Positions 9,666 through 20,266 of a stretch of 64,000 bases of DNA are shown piece after piece. The stretch is from Citrobacter amalonaticus. Lineage in GTDB: Bacteria; Pseudomonadota; Gammaproteobacteria; Enterobacterales; Enterobacteriaceae. Each line of letters opens with the position of its first letter. The first letter of the stretch is position 1. Where the stretch lies: positions 186,001-250,000 of the forward strand of contig NZ_JAGTXM010000002.1 of NCBI RefSeq assembly GCF_018252635.1, given 5' to 3'. The notes under the pieces are model-generated. The model was not told the origin of the DNA and made no database searches. It saw only the letters and a program-made list of their open reading frames with translations. The position numbers and the translations under genes are program-made.

Positions 9666-10709
9666 TTAACGGATCTCAACCATGGCGCGACCGCCACGGG
9701 CTTCAACCAGTTCACCAATCGCCGTCAGCTCGATACCAAATTCGGCGGCTGTCACTTTGACTTCCTCTTCAGCCTCTGGCGTTACCGCCAGCAGCAGGCC
9801 GCCGGACGTTTGTGGATCGCACAATAGATCGCGCACTGCCTGCGGCATTTCCCCCATCAGGTGGCCATAGCTGGCAAAGTTACGCTCGGTGCCGCCCGGG
9901 ACAGCGCCCAGGCGGATATACTCTTCCACGCCCGGTAGTTTAGGGATGTCCTGATAGCGGATCTGCGCCTGCACGCCTGCGCCCTGACACATTTCGCTGA
10001 GGTGGCCCAGCAGACCGAATCCCGTCACATCGGTCATGGCCTTCACGCCGTCGATGTTAGCAAATGACGCCCCGGCAATATTCATCCGACACATCACTTC
10101 CGTTGCCAGTCCCTGATGTTCAGGTTTCAGCAGCGATTTTTTCTCGGCGGTGGTCAATACGCCAATGCCTAACGGTTTGGTCAGGAAAAGTTTACAACCG
10201 GCCGCGGCGGTACTGTTTTTCTTCACCCGTTCGGTGGGGACAATGCCGGTCACGGCCAGCCCGAAGATCGGCTCCGGCGCGTCAATCGAATGCCCGCCCG
10301 CCAGCGCAATGCCCGCCTGTCGGCAGGCAAAGCGCCCGCCCTCGGTCACCTCGCGGGCAATTTCCGGCGACAGCTTAGCGATGGGCCAGCCCAGAATCGC
10401 GATGGCCATAATCGGTTTGCCCCCCATCGCGAAGATATCGCTAATGGCGTTGGTTGCCGCAATGCGGCCAAAATCAAACGGATTATCGACAATCGGCATA
10501 AAGAAGTCGGTGGTACTGATGACGCAGGTCCCATTACCCAGGTCATACACCGCCGCGTCATCGCGGGTTTCATTTCCCACAAGCAGGTTCGGGTCGACAA
10601 ACTTCGCCTGCTCGCTGTGCAGGATGGTTTCCAGCACTTTTGGGGAAATTTTACAACCGCAACCCGCTCCGTGGCTGTACTGCGTTAAACGAATAGCTTG
10701 CTCGCTCAT
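9666..10709 (-). CDS. selD: SelD, selenide, water dikinase (selenophosphate synthetase)
   Basis: A 347-residue enzyme that makes selenophosphate from selenide and ATP, the selenium donor for selenocysteine-tRNA and 2-selenouridine. The catalytic Cys17 and Lys20 are in [10 protein letters not shown]; the enzyme is itself the Cys form, as in E. coli. The glycine-rich ATP-binding part and the conserved PQTSGGLL motif near the C-terminus are present. The ATG at 10709 follows AGGAG. The middle gene of ydjA-selD-topB. Its presence implies other selenoproteins elsewhere in the genome. Confidence 0.96.
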   Translation of the reverse strand: MSEQAIRLTQYSHGAGCGCKISPKVLETILHSEQAKFVDPNLLVGNETRDDAAVYDLGNGTCVISTTDFFMPIVDNPFDFGRIAATNAISDIFAMGGKPIMAIAILGWPIAKLSPEIAREVTEGGRFACRQAGIALAGGHSIDAPEPIFGLAVTGIVPTERVKKNSTAAAGCKLFLTKPLGIGVLTTAEKKSLLKPEHQGLATEVMCRMNIAGASFANIDGVKAMTDVTGFGLLGHLSEMCQGAGVQAQIRYQDIPKLPGVEEYIRLGAVPGGTERNFASYGHLMGEMPQAVRDLLCDPQTSGGLLLAVTPEAEEEVKVTAAEFGIELTAIGELVEARGGRAMVEIR

Positions 10710-10825
10710 GGACATCTCCTGTCATTGCAATCGGGCTATGGTAGCGCTCATTCCTTGAAGTGATAAGAGAGAGTGTCCGAATTCCGGCGTCTTTGCTCAG
10801 AATCCAGACAGTTTTGCAGAATTAA

Positions 10826-11377
10826 CTAAAATTTCGTCACGAAAGGCGCGGTATCCGGCATGCTGATGGTGGTGGAGGCTTTCAGTTGCGGCGTACCAAG
10901 ATAGAGGAAACCGACGATCTTATCCTGGGGCCGACAGCCAAACGCGTCGCGCACCACCGGGCTGTCAGTTAACGCGCCGCTACGCCAGATCCCACCGAAA
11001 CCCTGCGCGATAGCGGCCATTTGCATCGCCATCACCGCGCAGCCAGCGGACATTTCCTGTTCCCAGACCGGGACCTTATGATTTTCCTCGCATTTCGCGA
11101 CAACAGTGATGATAAGCGGCGCGCGAAACGGTGCGGTGCGCGCTTTTTCGATCCCTTTTTCATCGCTCCCGGCGGCAATCGCCCCCTTTTCCAGTACCGC
11201 GCTGAAGCGATCGCGCCCTTCGCCTTCAATAACGAAGAAATGCCACGGTTGCAGGGTTTTATGGTCCGGCGCGCGCATGCCCGCACGGAGAATATTTTGC
11301 AGTTGCTCACCGGCAGGTGCAGGTTCGGCCAGGCGAGAGGCGCTACGTCGGTTAACAAGTAATTCTAGTGCATCCAT
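10826..11377 (-). CDS. ydjA: YdjA, nitroreductase-family FMN oxidoreductase
   Basis: A 183-residue minimal nitroreductase. N-terminal FMN-contact residues RRSASRL (about 10-16), a central QPWHFFVI strand and a C-terminal GFLYLGTP motif are all present, as in E. coli YdjA. Known homologues bind FMN and reduce nitro compounds slowly; the natural substrate is unknown. It heads the ydjA-selD-topB operon and is divergent from sppA. Confidence 0.92.
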   Translation of the reverse strand: MDALELLVNRRSASRLAEPAPAGEQLQNILRAGMRAPDHKTLQPWHFFVIEGEGRDRFSAVLEKGAIAAGSDEKGIEKARTAPFRAPLIITVVAKCEENHKVPVWEQEMSAGCAVMAMQMAAIAQGFGGIWRSGALTDSPVVRDAFGCRPQDKIVGFLYLGTPQLKASTTISMPDTAPFVTKF

Positions 11378-11542
11378 TTGGTTAACTCCTGTCAGTGTAA
11401 ATATTCACAAAATTAACACGAGAGCAGATTTTGTTACAGCGCCGACGGTGATTCCTGCTGACAAGAGACGGCCGGGTCATTAGGATAGCCACATCTCATA
11501 CGCCTGACTCAGGTGTAGTATTGGTAACGGTAGGGAGAATAC

Positions 11543-13399
11543 ATGCGAACCCTGTGGCGATTCATTGCCGGTTTTTTTAAATGGACGTGGCGACTGCTTA
11601 ATTTTGTCCGCGAGATCGTGCTTAACCTGTTCTTTATCTTCTTGATCCTGGTTGGCGTGGGAGTCTGGATGCAGGTCAGCAGCAATAACACCAGCGATAA
11701 AGTCGGTCGCGGTGCTCTGATGTTAGATATTTCCGGGGTGATCGTCGATAAACCGTCCAGTACCAGTCGTCTTGGCGCTCTGAGCCGTCAACTGCTGGGC
11801 GCCAGTTCCGACCGCTTACAGGAAAACTCCCTGTTCGATATCGTCAATACCATTCGTCAGGCTAAAGACGATCGTAATATCACCGGTATTGTGATGGATC
11901 TGAAGAACTTCGCCGGTGCCGATCAACCGTCAATGCAGTATATCGGCAAGGCACTGCGCGAATTCCGCGACAGCGGAAAACCGGTCTATGCCGTTGGCGA
12001 TAACTTCACTCAGGGCCAGTATTACCTCGCCAGCTTCGCCAATAAAATCTGGCTCTCGCCGCAGGGTTCCGTCGATATCCACGGTTTTGCCACAAACGGA
12101 CTGTATTACAAATCCCTGCTGGATAAGCTGAAAGTGTCTACTCATGTGTTCCGCGTGGGCACCTATAAATCTGCCGTTGAGCCGTTTATTCGTGACGACA
12201 TGTCGCCGGCGGCACGTGAAGCAGACAGCCGCTGGATTGGCGAACTGTGGCAGAACTACCTGAATACCATTGCCGCCAACCGCCAAATCCCGGCGGAGCA
12301 GGTCTTCCCTGGCGCACAAGGCGTTCTGGATGCGCTGACGAAAGCGGATGGTGATACGGCGAAGTACGCGCTCGACAGCAAACTGGTCGACGCTCTGCTT
12401 TCCAGCGCCGACGTGGAAAAAGCGCTGACCAAACAGTTTGGCTGGAGCAAAGCCGAAAATAACTATCGTGCGATCAGCTACTACGACTATACGCTCAATC
12501 CGCCTGCCGATACGGGTAGCGCTATCGGAGTGGTCTTTGCCAACGGCGCCATCATGGATGGTGAAGAGACACCGGGGAACGTCGGCGGAGATACCACCGC
12601 CTCGCAAATTCGCGATGCGCGTCTGGATCCTAAAGTCAAAGCCATCGTTCTTCGCGTCAACAGCCCTGGCGGCAGCGTGACGGCGTCGGAAGTGATTCGT
12701 TCGGAACTGGCCGCCGCGCGCGCTGCCGGTAAACCGGTGGTCGTATCGATGGGTGGAATGGCCGCATCGGGCGGCTACTGGATCTCTACGCCAGCCAGTT
12801 ACATTGTGGCCAACCCAAGTACGCTGACCGGTTCGATTGGCATCTTCGGTGTGATTAACACCGTCGAAAACAGCCTCGATTCGATTGGCGTGCACACCGA
12901 TGGCGTCGCCACGTCACCGCTGGCCGATATTTCGCTGACCAAAGCCCTGCCGCCGGAAGCACAGCAAATGATGCAGCTGAGCATTGAGAATGGTTATAAG
13001 CGCTTTATCACCCTGGTGGCGCAGGCGCGTAAATCGACACCTGAGCAGATTGATAAAATCGCGCAGGGCCATGTCTGGACCGGTCAGGACGCCAAAGCCA
13101 ACGGTCTGGTCGACAGTCTGGGTGACTTCGACGATGCGGTGGCAAAAGCGGCTGAGCTGGCGAAACTCAAAGAATGGCATATCGACTATTATCAGGATGA
13201 GCCAACCTTCTTCGATATGATGATGGACAGCATGTCAGGCTCCGTTCGTGCGATGCTGCCGCAGGCGATTCAGGCGCTGCTTCCTGCGCCGTTGGCCTCC
13301 GCAGCCAGTACGGTCAAAGCGGAAGGCGATAAGCTCGCCGCATTCAACGATCCGCAAAACCGTTATGCGTTCTGTCTGACCTGCGCGAACGTGCGTTAA
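11543..13399 (+). CDS. sppA: SppA, protease IV (signal peptide peptidase)
   Basis: A 618-residue inner-membrane serine protease that degrades cleaved signal peptides. An N-terminal membrane anchor spans about residues 25-45. The catalytic dyad is visible: Lys209 in [11 protein letters not shown] and Ser409 in [11 protein letters not shown]. Both the N- and C-terminal ClpP-like domains are intact, as in E. coli. The start follows a GGGAG ribosome site. Confidence 0.96.
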   Translation: MRTLWRFIAGFFKWTWRLLNFVREIVLNLFFIFLILVGVGVWMQVSSNNTSDKVGRGALMLDISGVIVDKPSSTSRLGALSRQLLGASSDRLQENSLFDIVNTIRQAKDDRNITGIVMDLKNFAGADQPSMQYIGKALREFRDSGKPVYAVGDNFTQGQYYLASFANKIWLSPQGSVDIHGFATNGLYYKSLLDKLKVSTHVFRVGTYKSAVEPFIRDDMSPAAREADSRWIGELWQNYLNTIAANRQIPAEQVFPGAQGVLDALTKADGDTAKYALDSKLVDALLSSADVEKALTKQFGWSKAENNYRAISYYDYTLNPPADTGSAIGVVFANGAIMDGEETPGNVGGDTTASQIRDARLDPKVKAIVLRVNSPGGSVTASEVIRSELAAARAAGKPVVVSMGGMAASGGYWISTPASYIVANPSTLTGSIGIFGVINTVENSLDSIGVHTDGVATSPLADISLTKALPPEAQQMMQLSIENGYKRFITLVAQARKSTPEQIDKIAQGHVWTGQDAKANGLVDSLGDFDDAVAKAAELAKLKEWHIDYYQDEPTFFDMMMDSMSGSVRAMLPQAIQALLPAPLASAASTVKAEGDKLAAFNDPQNRYAFCLTCANVR

Positions 13400-13407
13400 T
13401 CTCCAGT

Positions 13408-13437
13408 CCCTCTTCCTGCGAAGAGGGATTTTCTCTT
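13408..13437 (+). terminator. Hairpin between sppA and ansA
   Basis: CCCTCTTC (13408-13415) pairs with GAAGAGGG (13420-13427) across a 4-base loop, followed by ATTTTCTCTT. The T run is imperfect, so it may end sppA transcription only partly and allow read-through into ansA. Confidence 0.65.
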
Positions 13438-13455
13438 AGCGACAAGATACCAGCC

Positions 13456-14472
13456 ATGCAGAAAAAATCGATTTACGTTGCCTATACCGGCGGGACCATT
13501 GGTATGCAGCGCTCCGAACAGGGTTACATCCCGGTCTCCGGACACCTTCAGCGCCAACTGGCGCTGATGCCTGAATTTCATCGCCCGGAAATGCCTGACT
13601 TCACCATTCATGAATATGCCCCGCTGATGGATTCGTCAGATATGACGCCGGAAGACTGGCAGCATATCGCCGATGACATAAGAACCCATTACGATGATTA
13701 CGATGGTTTTGTGATTTTACACGGCACCGACACCATGGCGTTTACTGCCTCTGCGCTGTCGTTCATGCTGGAGAATCTGAGTAAGCCGGTGATTGTGACA
13801 GGGTCACAAATTCCGCTGGCGGAGCTGCGTTCTGACGGGCAAATCAATCTTCTCAACGCGCTTTACGTAGCGGCAAATTATCCGATCAACGAAGTCACGC
13901 TGTTCTTTAATAACCGTCTGTTTCGCGGCAACCGCACGACAAAGGCGCATGCCGACGGCTTTGACGCGTTCGCCTCCCCTAACCTCCAGCCGCTGCTGGA
14001 AGCGGGGATCCACATCCGCCGTCTGGGTACCCCACCGGCTCCCCGGGGCGAAGGCGAACTCATTGTTCACCCGATCACACCGCAGCCGATTGGGGTCGTT
14101 ACGCTATATCCTGGGATCTCCGCCGATGTGGTACGCAACTTCCTGCGCCAGCCGGTAAGAGCGTTGATTCTGCGCTCCTACGGCGTTGGCAATGCGCCGC
14201 AGAATAAAGCGTTCCTGCAAGAACTCAGCGAAGCCAGCGAGCGCGGCATCGTGGTAGTCAACCTCACGCAGTGTATGTCAGGGAAAGTGAATATGGGTGG
14301 CTATGCCACCGGCAATGCCCTGGCGCATGCTGGAGTCATTGGCGGTGCGGATATGACCGTTGAAGCGACCCTGACCAAATTACATTATCTGCTCAGCAAA
14401 GGGCTGGATACGGATGCGATTCGCAAGGCGATGACGCAAAACCTGCGTGGCGAACTCACGCCGGACGACTAA
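13456..14472 (+). CDS. ansA: AnsA, cytoplasmic L-asparaginase I
   Basis: A 338-residue type I asparaginase (asparagine to aspartate plus ammonia). The nucleophilic threonine is in YTGGTIG (about residue 14), with the second active-site motif LHGTDTM near residue 90. There is no signal peptide, consistent with the low-affinity cytoplasmic isozyme. pncA follows after 10 bases with a strong ribosome site, so the two are probably co-transcribed. Confidence 0.96.
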   Translation: MQKKSIYVAYTGGTIGMQRSEQGYIPVSGHLQRQLALMPEFHRPEMPDFTIHEYAPLMDSSDMTPEDWQHIADDIRTHYDDYDGFVILHGTDTMAFTASALSFMLENLSKPVIVTGSQIPLAELRSDGQINLLNALYVAANYPINEVTLFFNNRLFRGNRTTKAHADGFDAFASPNLQPLLEAGIHIRRLGTPPAPRGEGELIVHPITPQPIGVVTLYPGISADVVRNFLRQPVRALILRSYGVGNAPQNKAFLQELSEASERGIVVVNLTQCMSGKVNMGGYATGNALAHAGVIGGADMTVEATLTKLHYLLSKGLDTDAIRKAMTQNLRGELTPDD

Positions 14473-14482
14473 GGAGGATCTG

Positions 14483-15124
14483 ATGACACACCGTGCGTTG
14501 TTACTGGTCGATTTACAAAATGATTTCTGCGCCGGCGGCGCGCTGGCGGTCCCGGAAGGCGACAGCACCATTGATATCGCAAACCACCTGATTGCGTGGT
14601 GCCAGACACGCGGCGATGCGGTAATCGCAAGCCAGGACTGGCATCCGGCGAATCACGGCAGTTTCGCCAGTCAGCATCAGGCCCAACCATACAGCCAGGG
14701 GAAACTGGACGGTCTGGTACAAACTTTCTGGCCCGATCACTGCGTGCAGGATACCGACGGCGCGGCATTTCATCCGTTGCTAAGCCGCAAGGCAATAGAG
14801 GCCGTTTTTCATAAGGGCGAGAACCCGCTGGTCGACAGCTACAGCGCCTTTTTTGATAACGGACGCCGACAAAAAACCGGGCTGGAGGCATGGCTTCGCC
14901 AGCATGACGTAAACGAACTGATCGTCATGGGGCTGGCGACCGACTATTGCGTCAAATTTACGGTGCTGGATGCGCTGCAACTGGGCTATACGGTGAACGT
15001 GATTACCGACGGCTGTCGCGGCGTGAACATTCAGCCACAGGACAGTGCCCATGCCTTTATGGAGATGGCAGCGGCAGGTGCTACGTTGTATACCCTCGCT
15101 GACTGGGAAGAAACCCACCGTTAA
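14483..15124 (+). CDS. pncA: PncA, nicotinamidase
   Basis: A 213-residue isochorismatase-fold enzyme that deamidates nicotinamide to nicotinate in the NAD salvage pathway. The catalytic triad is visible: Asp in LLVDLQNDF (residue 10), Lys in HKGENPL and Cys in ATDYCVKF. The ATG at 14483 is preceded by AAGGAGGA at ideal spacing; the frame extends upstream into ansA, but the E. coli start aligns here. Confidence 0.95.
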   Translation: MTHRALLLVDLQNDFCAGGALAVPEGDSTIDIANHLIAWCQTRGDAVIASQDWHPANHGSFASQHQAQPYSQGKLDGLVQTFWPDHCVQDTDGAAFHPLLSRKAIEAVFHKGENPLVDSYSAFFDNGRRQKTGLEAWLRQHDVNELIVMGLATDYCVKFTVLDALQLGYTVNVITDGCRGVNIQPQDSAHAFMEMAAAGATLYTLADWEETHR

Positions 15125-15130
15125 CCTCCC

Positions 15131-15160
15131 GCCGGATGGCTGACTGTATGGTCATCCGGC
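15131..15160. repeat. REP-like hairpin after pncA
   Basis: GCCGGATG (15131-15138) and CATCCGGC (15153-15160) form a perfect stem; this is the core of REP palindromes. A6 follows on the plus strand, so it would act as a terminator only in the minus direction. Confidence 0.6.
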
Positions 15161-15246
15161 AAAAAATCTCTTTCCTTCCGTCACATAAAATGAACTGAAA
15201 CCGGCAGTTAATCAGCGCAGGTGCTACGCTCTGATGGCTGTTTTTT

Positions 15247-15271
15247 CGCCACGCCATTTCCGTGGCGTGTT
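15247..15271 (+). promoter_or_regulatory. Leader hairpin ahead of the chitinase gene
   Basis: CGCCAC (15247-15252) pairs with GTGGCG (15262-15267) and is followed by TGTTT, in the 180-base gap between pncA and the chitinase. It could be a weak terminator or attenuator; no function is demonstrated. Confidence 0.35.
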
Positions 15272-15304
15272 TGCTTTCTATTTTCAATGTCAAAGAGGAT
15301 TGCT

Positions 15305-16558
15305 ATGAAACGTTTGCCCCTGTTGGCAGCATTACCCTTGCTGTGCGCGTCTGTTGCGTCCGCCAGTTCCATGATGTCCGTCGGTTACTTCAACGGCGGC
15401 GGAGATGTCACTGCCGGACCAGGCGGTGATATCAACACCCTGGATGTCCGCCAGATTACCCACCTTAACTACTCATTTGGCCTGATTTACAACGCAGAGA
15501 AAGACGAAACCAACGCCGCGCTGAAGGATCCGACGAAATTGCATCAAATTTGGCTGTCGCCAAAAGTGGAGTCTGACCTTGCCCTGATCCCGGTACTGCG
15601 TAAACAGAACCCACAGTTGAAAGTCCTGCTTTCTGTGGGAGGCTGGGGCGCACGCGGATTCTCTGGCGCTGCCGCAACTCCGGAAACGCGTGCCGTGTTT
15701 ATCCGGTCCGCCATGAACATCATGCAGAAATACGGCCTCGACGGTATCGATCTGGACTGGGAATACCCGGTCAACGGCGCCTGGGGACTGGTCGCCAGTC
15801 AGCCTGCCGACCGCGAGAACTTCACACTGTTACTGAAAGAACTGCGTCAGGCCGTCGGCAATCAGAAACTGGTGACCATTGCCGTCGGTGCGAATGCGGA
15901 AAGTCCGAAAAGCTGGGTGGACGTGAAGGCGATAGCGCCCTTGCTCGATTATATCAACCTGATGACCTATGACATGGCCTACGGAACGCAGTATTTCAAC
16001 GCCAACCTGTATGATTCTAAAGACTGGCCAACCGTAGCGACGGCCGATAAATACAGCGTCGATTTTGTGGTCAACAACTACCTGGCCGCCGGACTGAAGC
16101 CCCGGCAGATGAATCTGGGGATCGGTTTCTATGGCCGCGTTCCCAAACGTTCTGTCGAGCCTGGAATTGACTGGACAAAACCAGACGCGCAAAAACATCC
16201 CGTCACGCAGCCCTACTTCGGCGAGCAAGTAATCACGCTGTTTAAATCACTGGGTGTCGATCTGGGCAAAGATACTTACGTGAAATACAACGACATCGTC
16301 AAAACCTTCCTTAACGATCCGCAGAAACGGTTTACCGAGCACTGGGACGATCAGGCGAAAGTGCCATGGCTGTCCGTTCAGTCGGCTGATGGTAAACCGC
16401 TTTTTGCCCTCTCTTATGAGAATCCCCGCTCGGTGGCAATCAAAGCGGATTACATCAAGAAGCGTGGGCTGGCGGGAGCGATGTTCTGGGAGTACGGCGC
16501 GGACAACAATAACCAGTTGGCAAAACAACTGGCGGAGTCCTTAGGCATTACGCATTAA
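15305..16558 (+). CDS. Secreted family GH18 chitinase
   Basis: A 417-residue protein with a signal peptide (MKRLPLLAALPLLCASVASA). It carries the GH18 catalytic signature DGIDLDWEYP, with catalytic Glu153 preceded by Asp146, Asp149 and Asp151, and a second barrel strand LLSVGGWG. No separate chitin-binding module is evident. The ATG at 15305 follows AGAGGA; an upstream extension lacks a leader and is unlikely. It probably cleaves chitin-like beta-1,4-GlcNAc polymers in the periplasm or outside. E. coli K-12 has no such gene after pncA; related genera do. Confidence 0.88.
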   Translation: MKRLPLLAALPLLCASVASASSMMSVGYFNGGGDVTAGPGGDINTLDVRQITHLNYSFGLIYNAEKDETNAALKDPTKLHQIWLSPKVESDLALIPVLRKQNPQLKVLLSVGGWGARGFSGAAATPETRAVFIRSAMNIMQKYGLDGIDLDWEYPVNGAWGLVASQPADRENFTLLLKELRQAVGNQKLVTIAVGANAESPKSWVDVKAIAPLLDYINLMTYDMAYGTQYFNANLYDSKDWPTVATADKYSVDFVVNNYLAAGLKPRQMNLGIGFYGRVPKRSVEPGIDWTKPDAQKHPVTQPYFGEQVITLFKSLGVDLGKDTYVKYNDIVKTFLNDPQKRFTEHWDDQAKVPWLSVQSADGKPLFALSYENPRSVAIKADYIKKRGLAGAMFWEYGADNNNQLAKQLAESLGITH

Positions 16559-16579
16559 GCATCGTTCATGGACGAAAAT

Positions 16580-16609
16580 GCCCTGTGCGTGCGCATGGGG
16601 CCTTTTTTT
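16580..16609 (+). terminator. Chitinase gene terminator
   Basis: GCCCTGTGCG (16580-16589) pairs with CGCATGGGGC (16592-16601), including two G-T pairs. A run of seven T residues follows. Confidence 0.85.
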
Positions 16610-16723
16610 CGGAAGCGGCCGGATGAAGTGTGTCACGCGAAAAGGGATCGGTTATGATGGCCTCACCCCGCTGCGTCAATGCGTGACGCATCGTTTCATT
16701 TTCAACTGGAGGCATGGGATTGT

Positions 16724-17068
16724 ATGGCTTTTATCCCTAAAAACTACGCCCGTCTGGAAGTTGGCTACCGCGAAAAGGCGCTGAAACTCTTTCCGTGGGT
16801 TTGCGGCCGCTGCACCCGCGAGTTTGTTTACTCAAACCTTCGCGAACTGACGGTGCACCATATCGATCACGATCATTCTAATAACCCGGAAGATGGCAGC
16901 AACTGGGAGATGTTGTGCCTGTACTGCCACGATCATGAGCATTCCAAATACACGGAAGCTGACCAGTATGGTTCCACGGTGGTAGCGGGCGAGGATGCGC
17001 AAAAGAGCGTCGGCGAAGCCACGTACAATCCTTTCGCCGATCTGAAAGCAATGCTGAATAAAAAATAA
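16724..17068 (+). CDS. yajD: YajD-like HNH nuclease family protein
   Basis: A 114-residue protein almost identical to E. coli YajD. It has a CGRC zinc knuckle near residue 30, then the HNH core HHIDHDH...NNPEDGSNWEMLCLYCHDHEH. In E. coli K-12 yajD lies far away near tsx; here it sits between the chitinase and yeaC, so it is relocated or duplicated. The start MAFIPKNYA matches E. coli MAIIPKNYA. Nuclease activity is inferred from the motif only. Confidence 0.88.
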   Translation: MAFIPKNYARLEVGYREKALKLFPWVCGRCTREFVYSNLRELTVHHIDHDHSNNPEDGSNWEMLCLYCHDHEHSKYTEADQYGSTVVAGEDAQKSVGEATYNPFADLKAMLNKK

Positions 17069-17120
17069 TCCGCCGCGTTAGCCCGGCCGCGCTACTGAAT
17101 GCCGGGCCCATTGCGCACTA

Positions 17121-17396
17121 TCAGGATTTGAACGTCGCAATCGGTTCTGGCGTAATGCCGAAATCCACTTTCAGCTGCTGTTTGCTCTTCATCACCATCT
17201 GCCCATTGGTGTCGATCGTCATATGTTGCGCATCCGTATTATGGCGAGCCTGCCAGAGCATCACCAGTTGCAGACTGTTCTCTTTTTGCTCCGGGGTCAG
17301 CGCGACGCCATCCGGCCATTTTCCCAGCTCAACGGCGGTGGATAAACGCTGGTATACATCCGGCGTCATGCTGTTAACTATCTCATCAAGATTCAT
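17121..17396 (-). CDS. yeaC: YeaC, DUF1315 family protein
   Basis: A 91-residue conserved protein matching E. coli YeaC along its full length, starting MNLDEIVNSM. It contains the family block VELGKWPDGVALTPEQK. The function is unknown. It lies 41 bases downstream of msrB on the same strand and is probably its operon partner. Confidence 0.88.
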   Translation of the reverse strand: MNLDEIVNSMTPDVYQRLSTAVELGKWPDGVALTPEQKENSLQLVMLWQARHNTDAQHMTIDTNGQMVMKSKQQLKVDFGITPEPIATFKS

Positions 17397-17437
17397 GATA
17401 AGTCCGCTCCTATGGAATAATTTGCTGAATCGTTTTT

Positions 17438-17851
17438 TCAACCCTTCGTCTGGTCACCGTTTTCGTCATCGATGAAGCTCAGCGACGCTGAATTAACACA
17501 GTAACGTTCGCCGGTGGGCTGCGGACCATCAGGGAAGACGTGCCCCAGATGCGCATCGCAGTTTCCACAGCGAATTTCAATGCGTTGCATACCGTGTGAA
17601 AAGTCCTTGATATAGCGGATCGACTCTTCGCTTACCGGCTCGTAGAAGCTGGGCCAGCCGCAGCCGGAGTCATATTTAGACTGGGAGGTAAACAGCGGCG
17701 CATCGCAGATCAAACAGTGATAGACGCCGTCACGCTTGTTATGCAGTAACTGCCCGGTAAATGGCGGTTCTGTGCCGTGATTCTGCGTCACATAGAACTG
17801 CATTTCAGACAGGTTTTTTTTCAGATCTTCTGCAGAAGGTTTGTTCGCCAT
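17438..17851 (-). CDS. msrB: MsrB, peptide-methionine (R)-S-oxide reductase
   Basis: A 137-residue enzyme that repairs the R epimer of methionine sulfoxide. Zinc-binding CxxC pairs are visible (CLIC and CGNC), the substrate-binding motif GCGWPSF is central, and the catalytic Cys is in RYCVNSASL near residue 118. The start MANKPSAE is the E. coli start. It is divergent from gapA and co-directional with yeaC. Confidence 0.95.
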   Translation of the reverse strand: MANKPSAEDLKKNLSEMQFYVTQNHGTEPPFTGQLLHNKRDGVYHCLICDAPLFTSQSKYDSGCGWPSFYEPVSEESIRYIKDFSHGMQRIEIRCGNCDAHLGHVFPDGPQPTGERYCVNSASLSFIDDENGDQTKG

Positions 17852-17970
17852 TTGCTCACATCTCACTTTTGATGACGCTGACATTGCGCGACAGATTCTA
17901 ACAAAACATTAACACCTCAGTGCAGACTTTTGTTCTAAACTTGATCCTTGCGAAATGGCAGCGTGTGAAT

Positions 17971-17986
17971 CGTGATGTAAATCACA
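17971..17986 (+). promoter_or_regulatory. Candidate CRP-binding site in the msrB-gapA gap
   Basis: CGTGATGTAAATCACA is a near-palindrome close to the CRP consensus (GTGA N6 TCAC). It lies about 210 bases before gapA and 120 bases before msrB, in the 342-base gap. Regulation of gapA by CRP is known in E. coli, but this assignment is inferred. Confidence 0.55.
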
Positions 17987-18122
17987 TTTTTATCTCAGTT
18001 GCCCTTTAAAATTCTGGGCGCCGCCCCCATGTGGTTTCAAGCCCAATGGAAGAGTGAGGCGAGTCAGCCGTGCAAAGCTTGTACAGAGGATTGATTTGTC
18101 GCAATGATTGACACGATTCCGC

Positions 18123-18150
18123 TTGACGCTGCGTAAGGTTTTTGTAATTT
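18123..18150 (+). promoter_or_regulatory. Candidate major gapA promoter
   Basis: TTGACG (18123-18128) and TAATTT (18145-18150) are 16 bases apart, about 45 bases upstream of the gapA ATG. E. coli gapA has several promoters; this looks like the proximal sigma-70 one. Confidence 0.5.
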
Positions 18151-18181
18151 TACAGGCAACCTTTTATTCACTAACAAATAG

Positions 18182-19189
<1,008 letters not shown>

Positions 19190-19213
19190 GTTGAGATGAA
19201 ACAGTAATCTGTA

Positions 19214-19240
19214 AGAGCGACTTCGGTCGCTCTTTTTTTT
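19214..19240 (+). terminator. gapA intrinsic terminator
   Basis: AGAGCGAC (19214-19221), a TTCG tetraloop and GTCGCTCT (19226-19233), followed by an unbroken run of T to 19240. Confidence 0.93.
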
Positions 19241-19263
19241 GCCTGAAGAGAAAGGATTGCATC

Positions 19264-20148
19264 ATGATTAATCAAATTTTTGCACTTCCGGTAATCGAAC
19301 ACATTACCCCTGTCCTCTCCCGCCGTCAGCTCGACGAGCTGGATCTGATCGTCGTCGACCACCCGCAGGTAAAAGCGTCTTTCGCGTTACAGGGCGCGCA
19401 CCTGCTCTCCTGGAAACCAGCCGGCGAAGAAGAGGTTCTGTGGCTGAGCAACAACACACCATTTAAAAATGGCGTCGCGCTGCGCGGTGGCGTGCCGATT
19501 TGCTGGCCGTGGTTTGGTCCGGCGGCACAGCAAGGGCTGCCCTCTCACGGCTTCGCTCGTAACCTGCCATGGACGCTGAAAGCACATAATGAAGACGACA
19601 ACGGCGCCGTGCTGACGTTTGAACTGCAAAGCAGTGAAGCGACTCGCCAGTACTGGCCGCATGATTTCACTCTGCTGGCGCGCTTTAAAGTGGGCAAAAC
19701 CTGCGAGATCGAACTGGAAGCGCACGGTGAATTTGAAACGACCTCCGCGCTGCACACCTATTTCAACGTTGGCGATATCGCAGCGGTGAACGTCAGTGGG
19801 CTGGGCGATCGTTTCATCGATAAAGTGAACAACGCCAAAGAAGATGTGTTGGCCGATGGCGTACAGACCTTCCCGGATCGTACCGACCGGGTTTACCTGA
19901 ACCCGGAAGCCTGCAGCGTGATCCACGATGCCGCTCTGAACCGCAACATCGACGTCGTGCACCATCACCACCTCAACGTGGTCGGCTGGAACCCTGGTCC
20001 GGCGCTGTCTGTGAGCATGGGCGATATGCCGGATGATGGCTACAAAACCTTTGTGTGCGTGGAAACGGCGTATGCTACCGCCGCGCAGAAGACCACCGAA
20101 GAGAAAGCTTCCCGCCTGGCGCAAACCATTCGCGTTGCCAGCCGCTAA
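19264..20148 (+). CDS. yeaD: YeaD, glucose-6-phosphate 1-epimerase-like (aldose-1-epimerase family)
   Basis: A 294-residue protein of the galactose-mutarotase fold, matching E. coli YeaD. The substrate-phosphate region RGGVPICWPWFG and the conserved His-containing GLPSHGFAR segment lie near residues 75-100. It probably interconverts the alpha and beta anomers of hexose-6-phosphates, which fits its position 75 bases after gapA. Confidence 0.92.
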   Translation: MINQIFALPVIEHITPVLSRRQLDELDLIVVDHPQVKASFALQGAHLLSWKPAGEEEVLWLSNNTPFKNGVALRGGVPICWPWFGPAAQQGLPSHGFARNLPWTLKAHNEDDNGAVLTFELQSSEATRQYWPHDFTLLARFKVGKTCEIELEAHGEFETTSALHTYFNVGDIAAVNVSGLGDRFIDKVNNAKEDVLADGVQTFPDRTDRVYLNPEACSVIHDAALNRNIDVVHHHHLNVVGWNPGPALSVSMGDMPDDGYKTFVCVETAYATAAQKTTEEKASRLAQTIRVASR

Positions 20149-20172
20149 GAATGATTGCGGTTGAGATATCAC

Positions 20173-20250
20173 TGGCCGGATAAGGCGTCAGTCGCCATAA
20201 GACATTGTTTGCCGGATGGCGATGCCTGCGCATTTTATCCGGCCTACGGG
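20173..20250. repeat. REP/BIME element between yeaD and yeaE
   Basis: Two REP-type palindromic units sit between convergent yeaD and yeaE: a partial unit with GGCCGGATAAGGCG near 20174, and a full unit with GCCGGATGGCGATGCC and its complement TTATCCGGCC at 20211-20243. Such elements are typical of 3' intergenic gaps in enterobacteria. Confidence 0.8.
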
Positions 20251-20266
20251 TCGAAACCGGAGCTTA

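Noticed and set aside
11930-12895. Long open frame antisense to sppA (321 codons)
   Set aside because: The sense frame encodes intact SppA with its catalytic residues. The antisense product is Arg/His-rich and unrecognisable.
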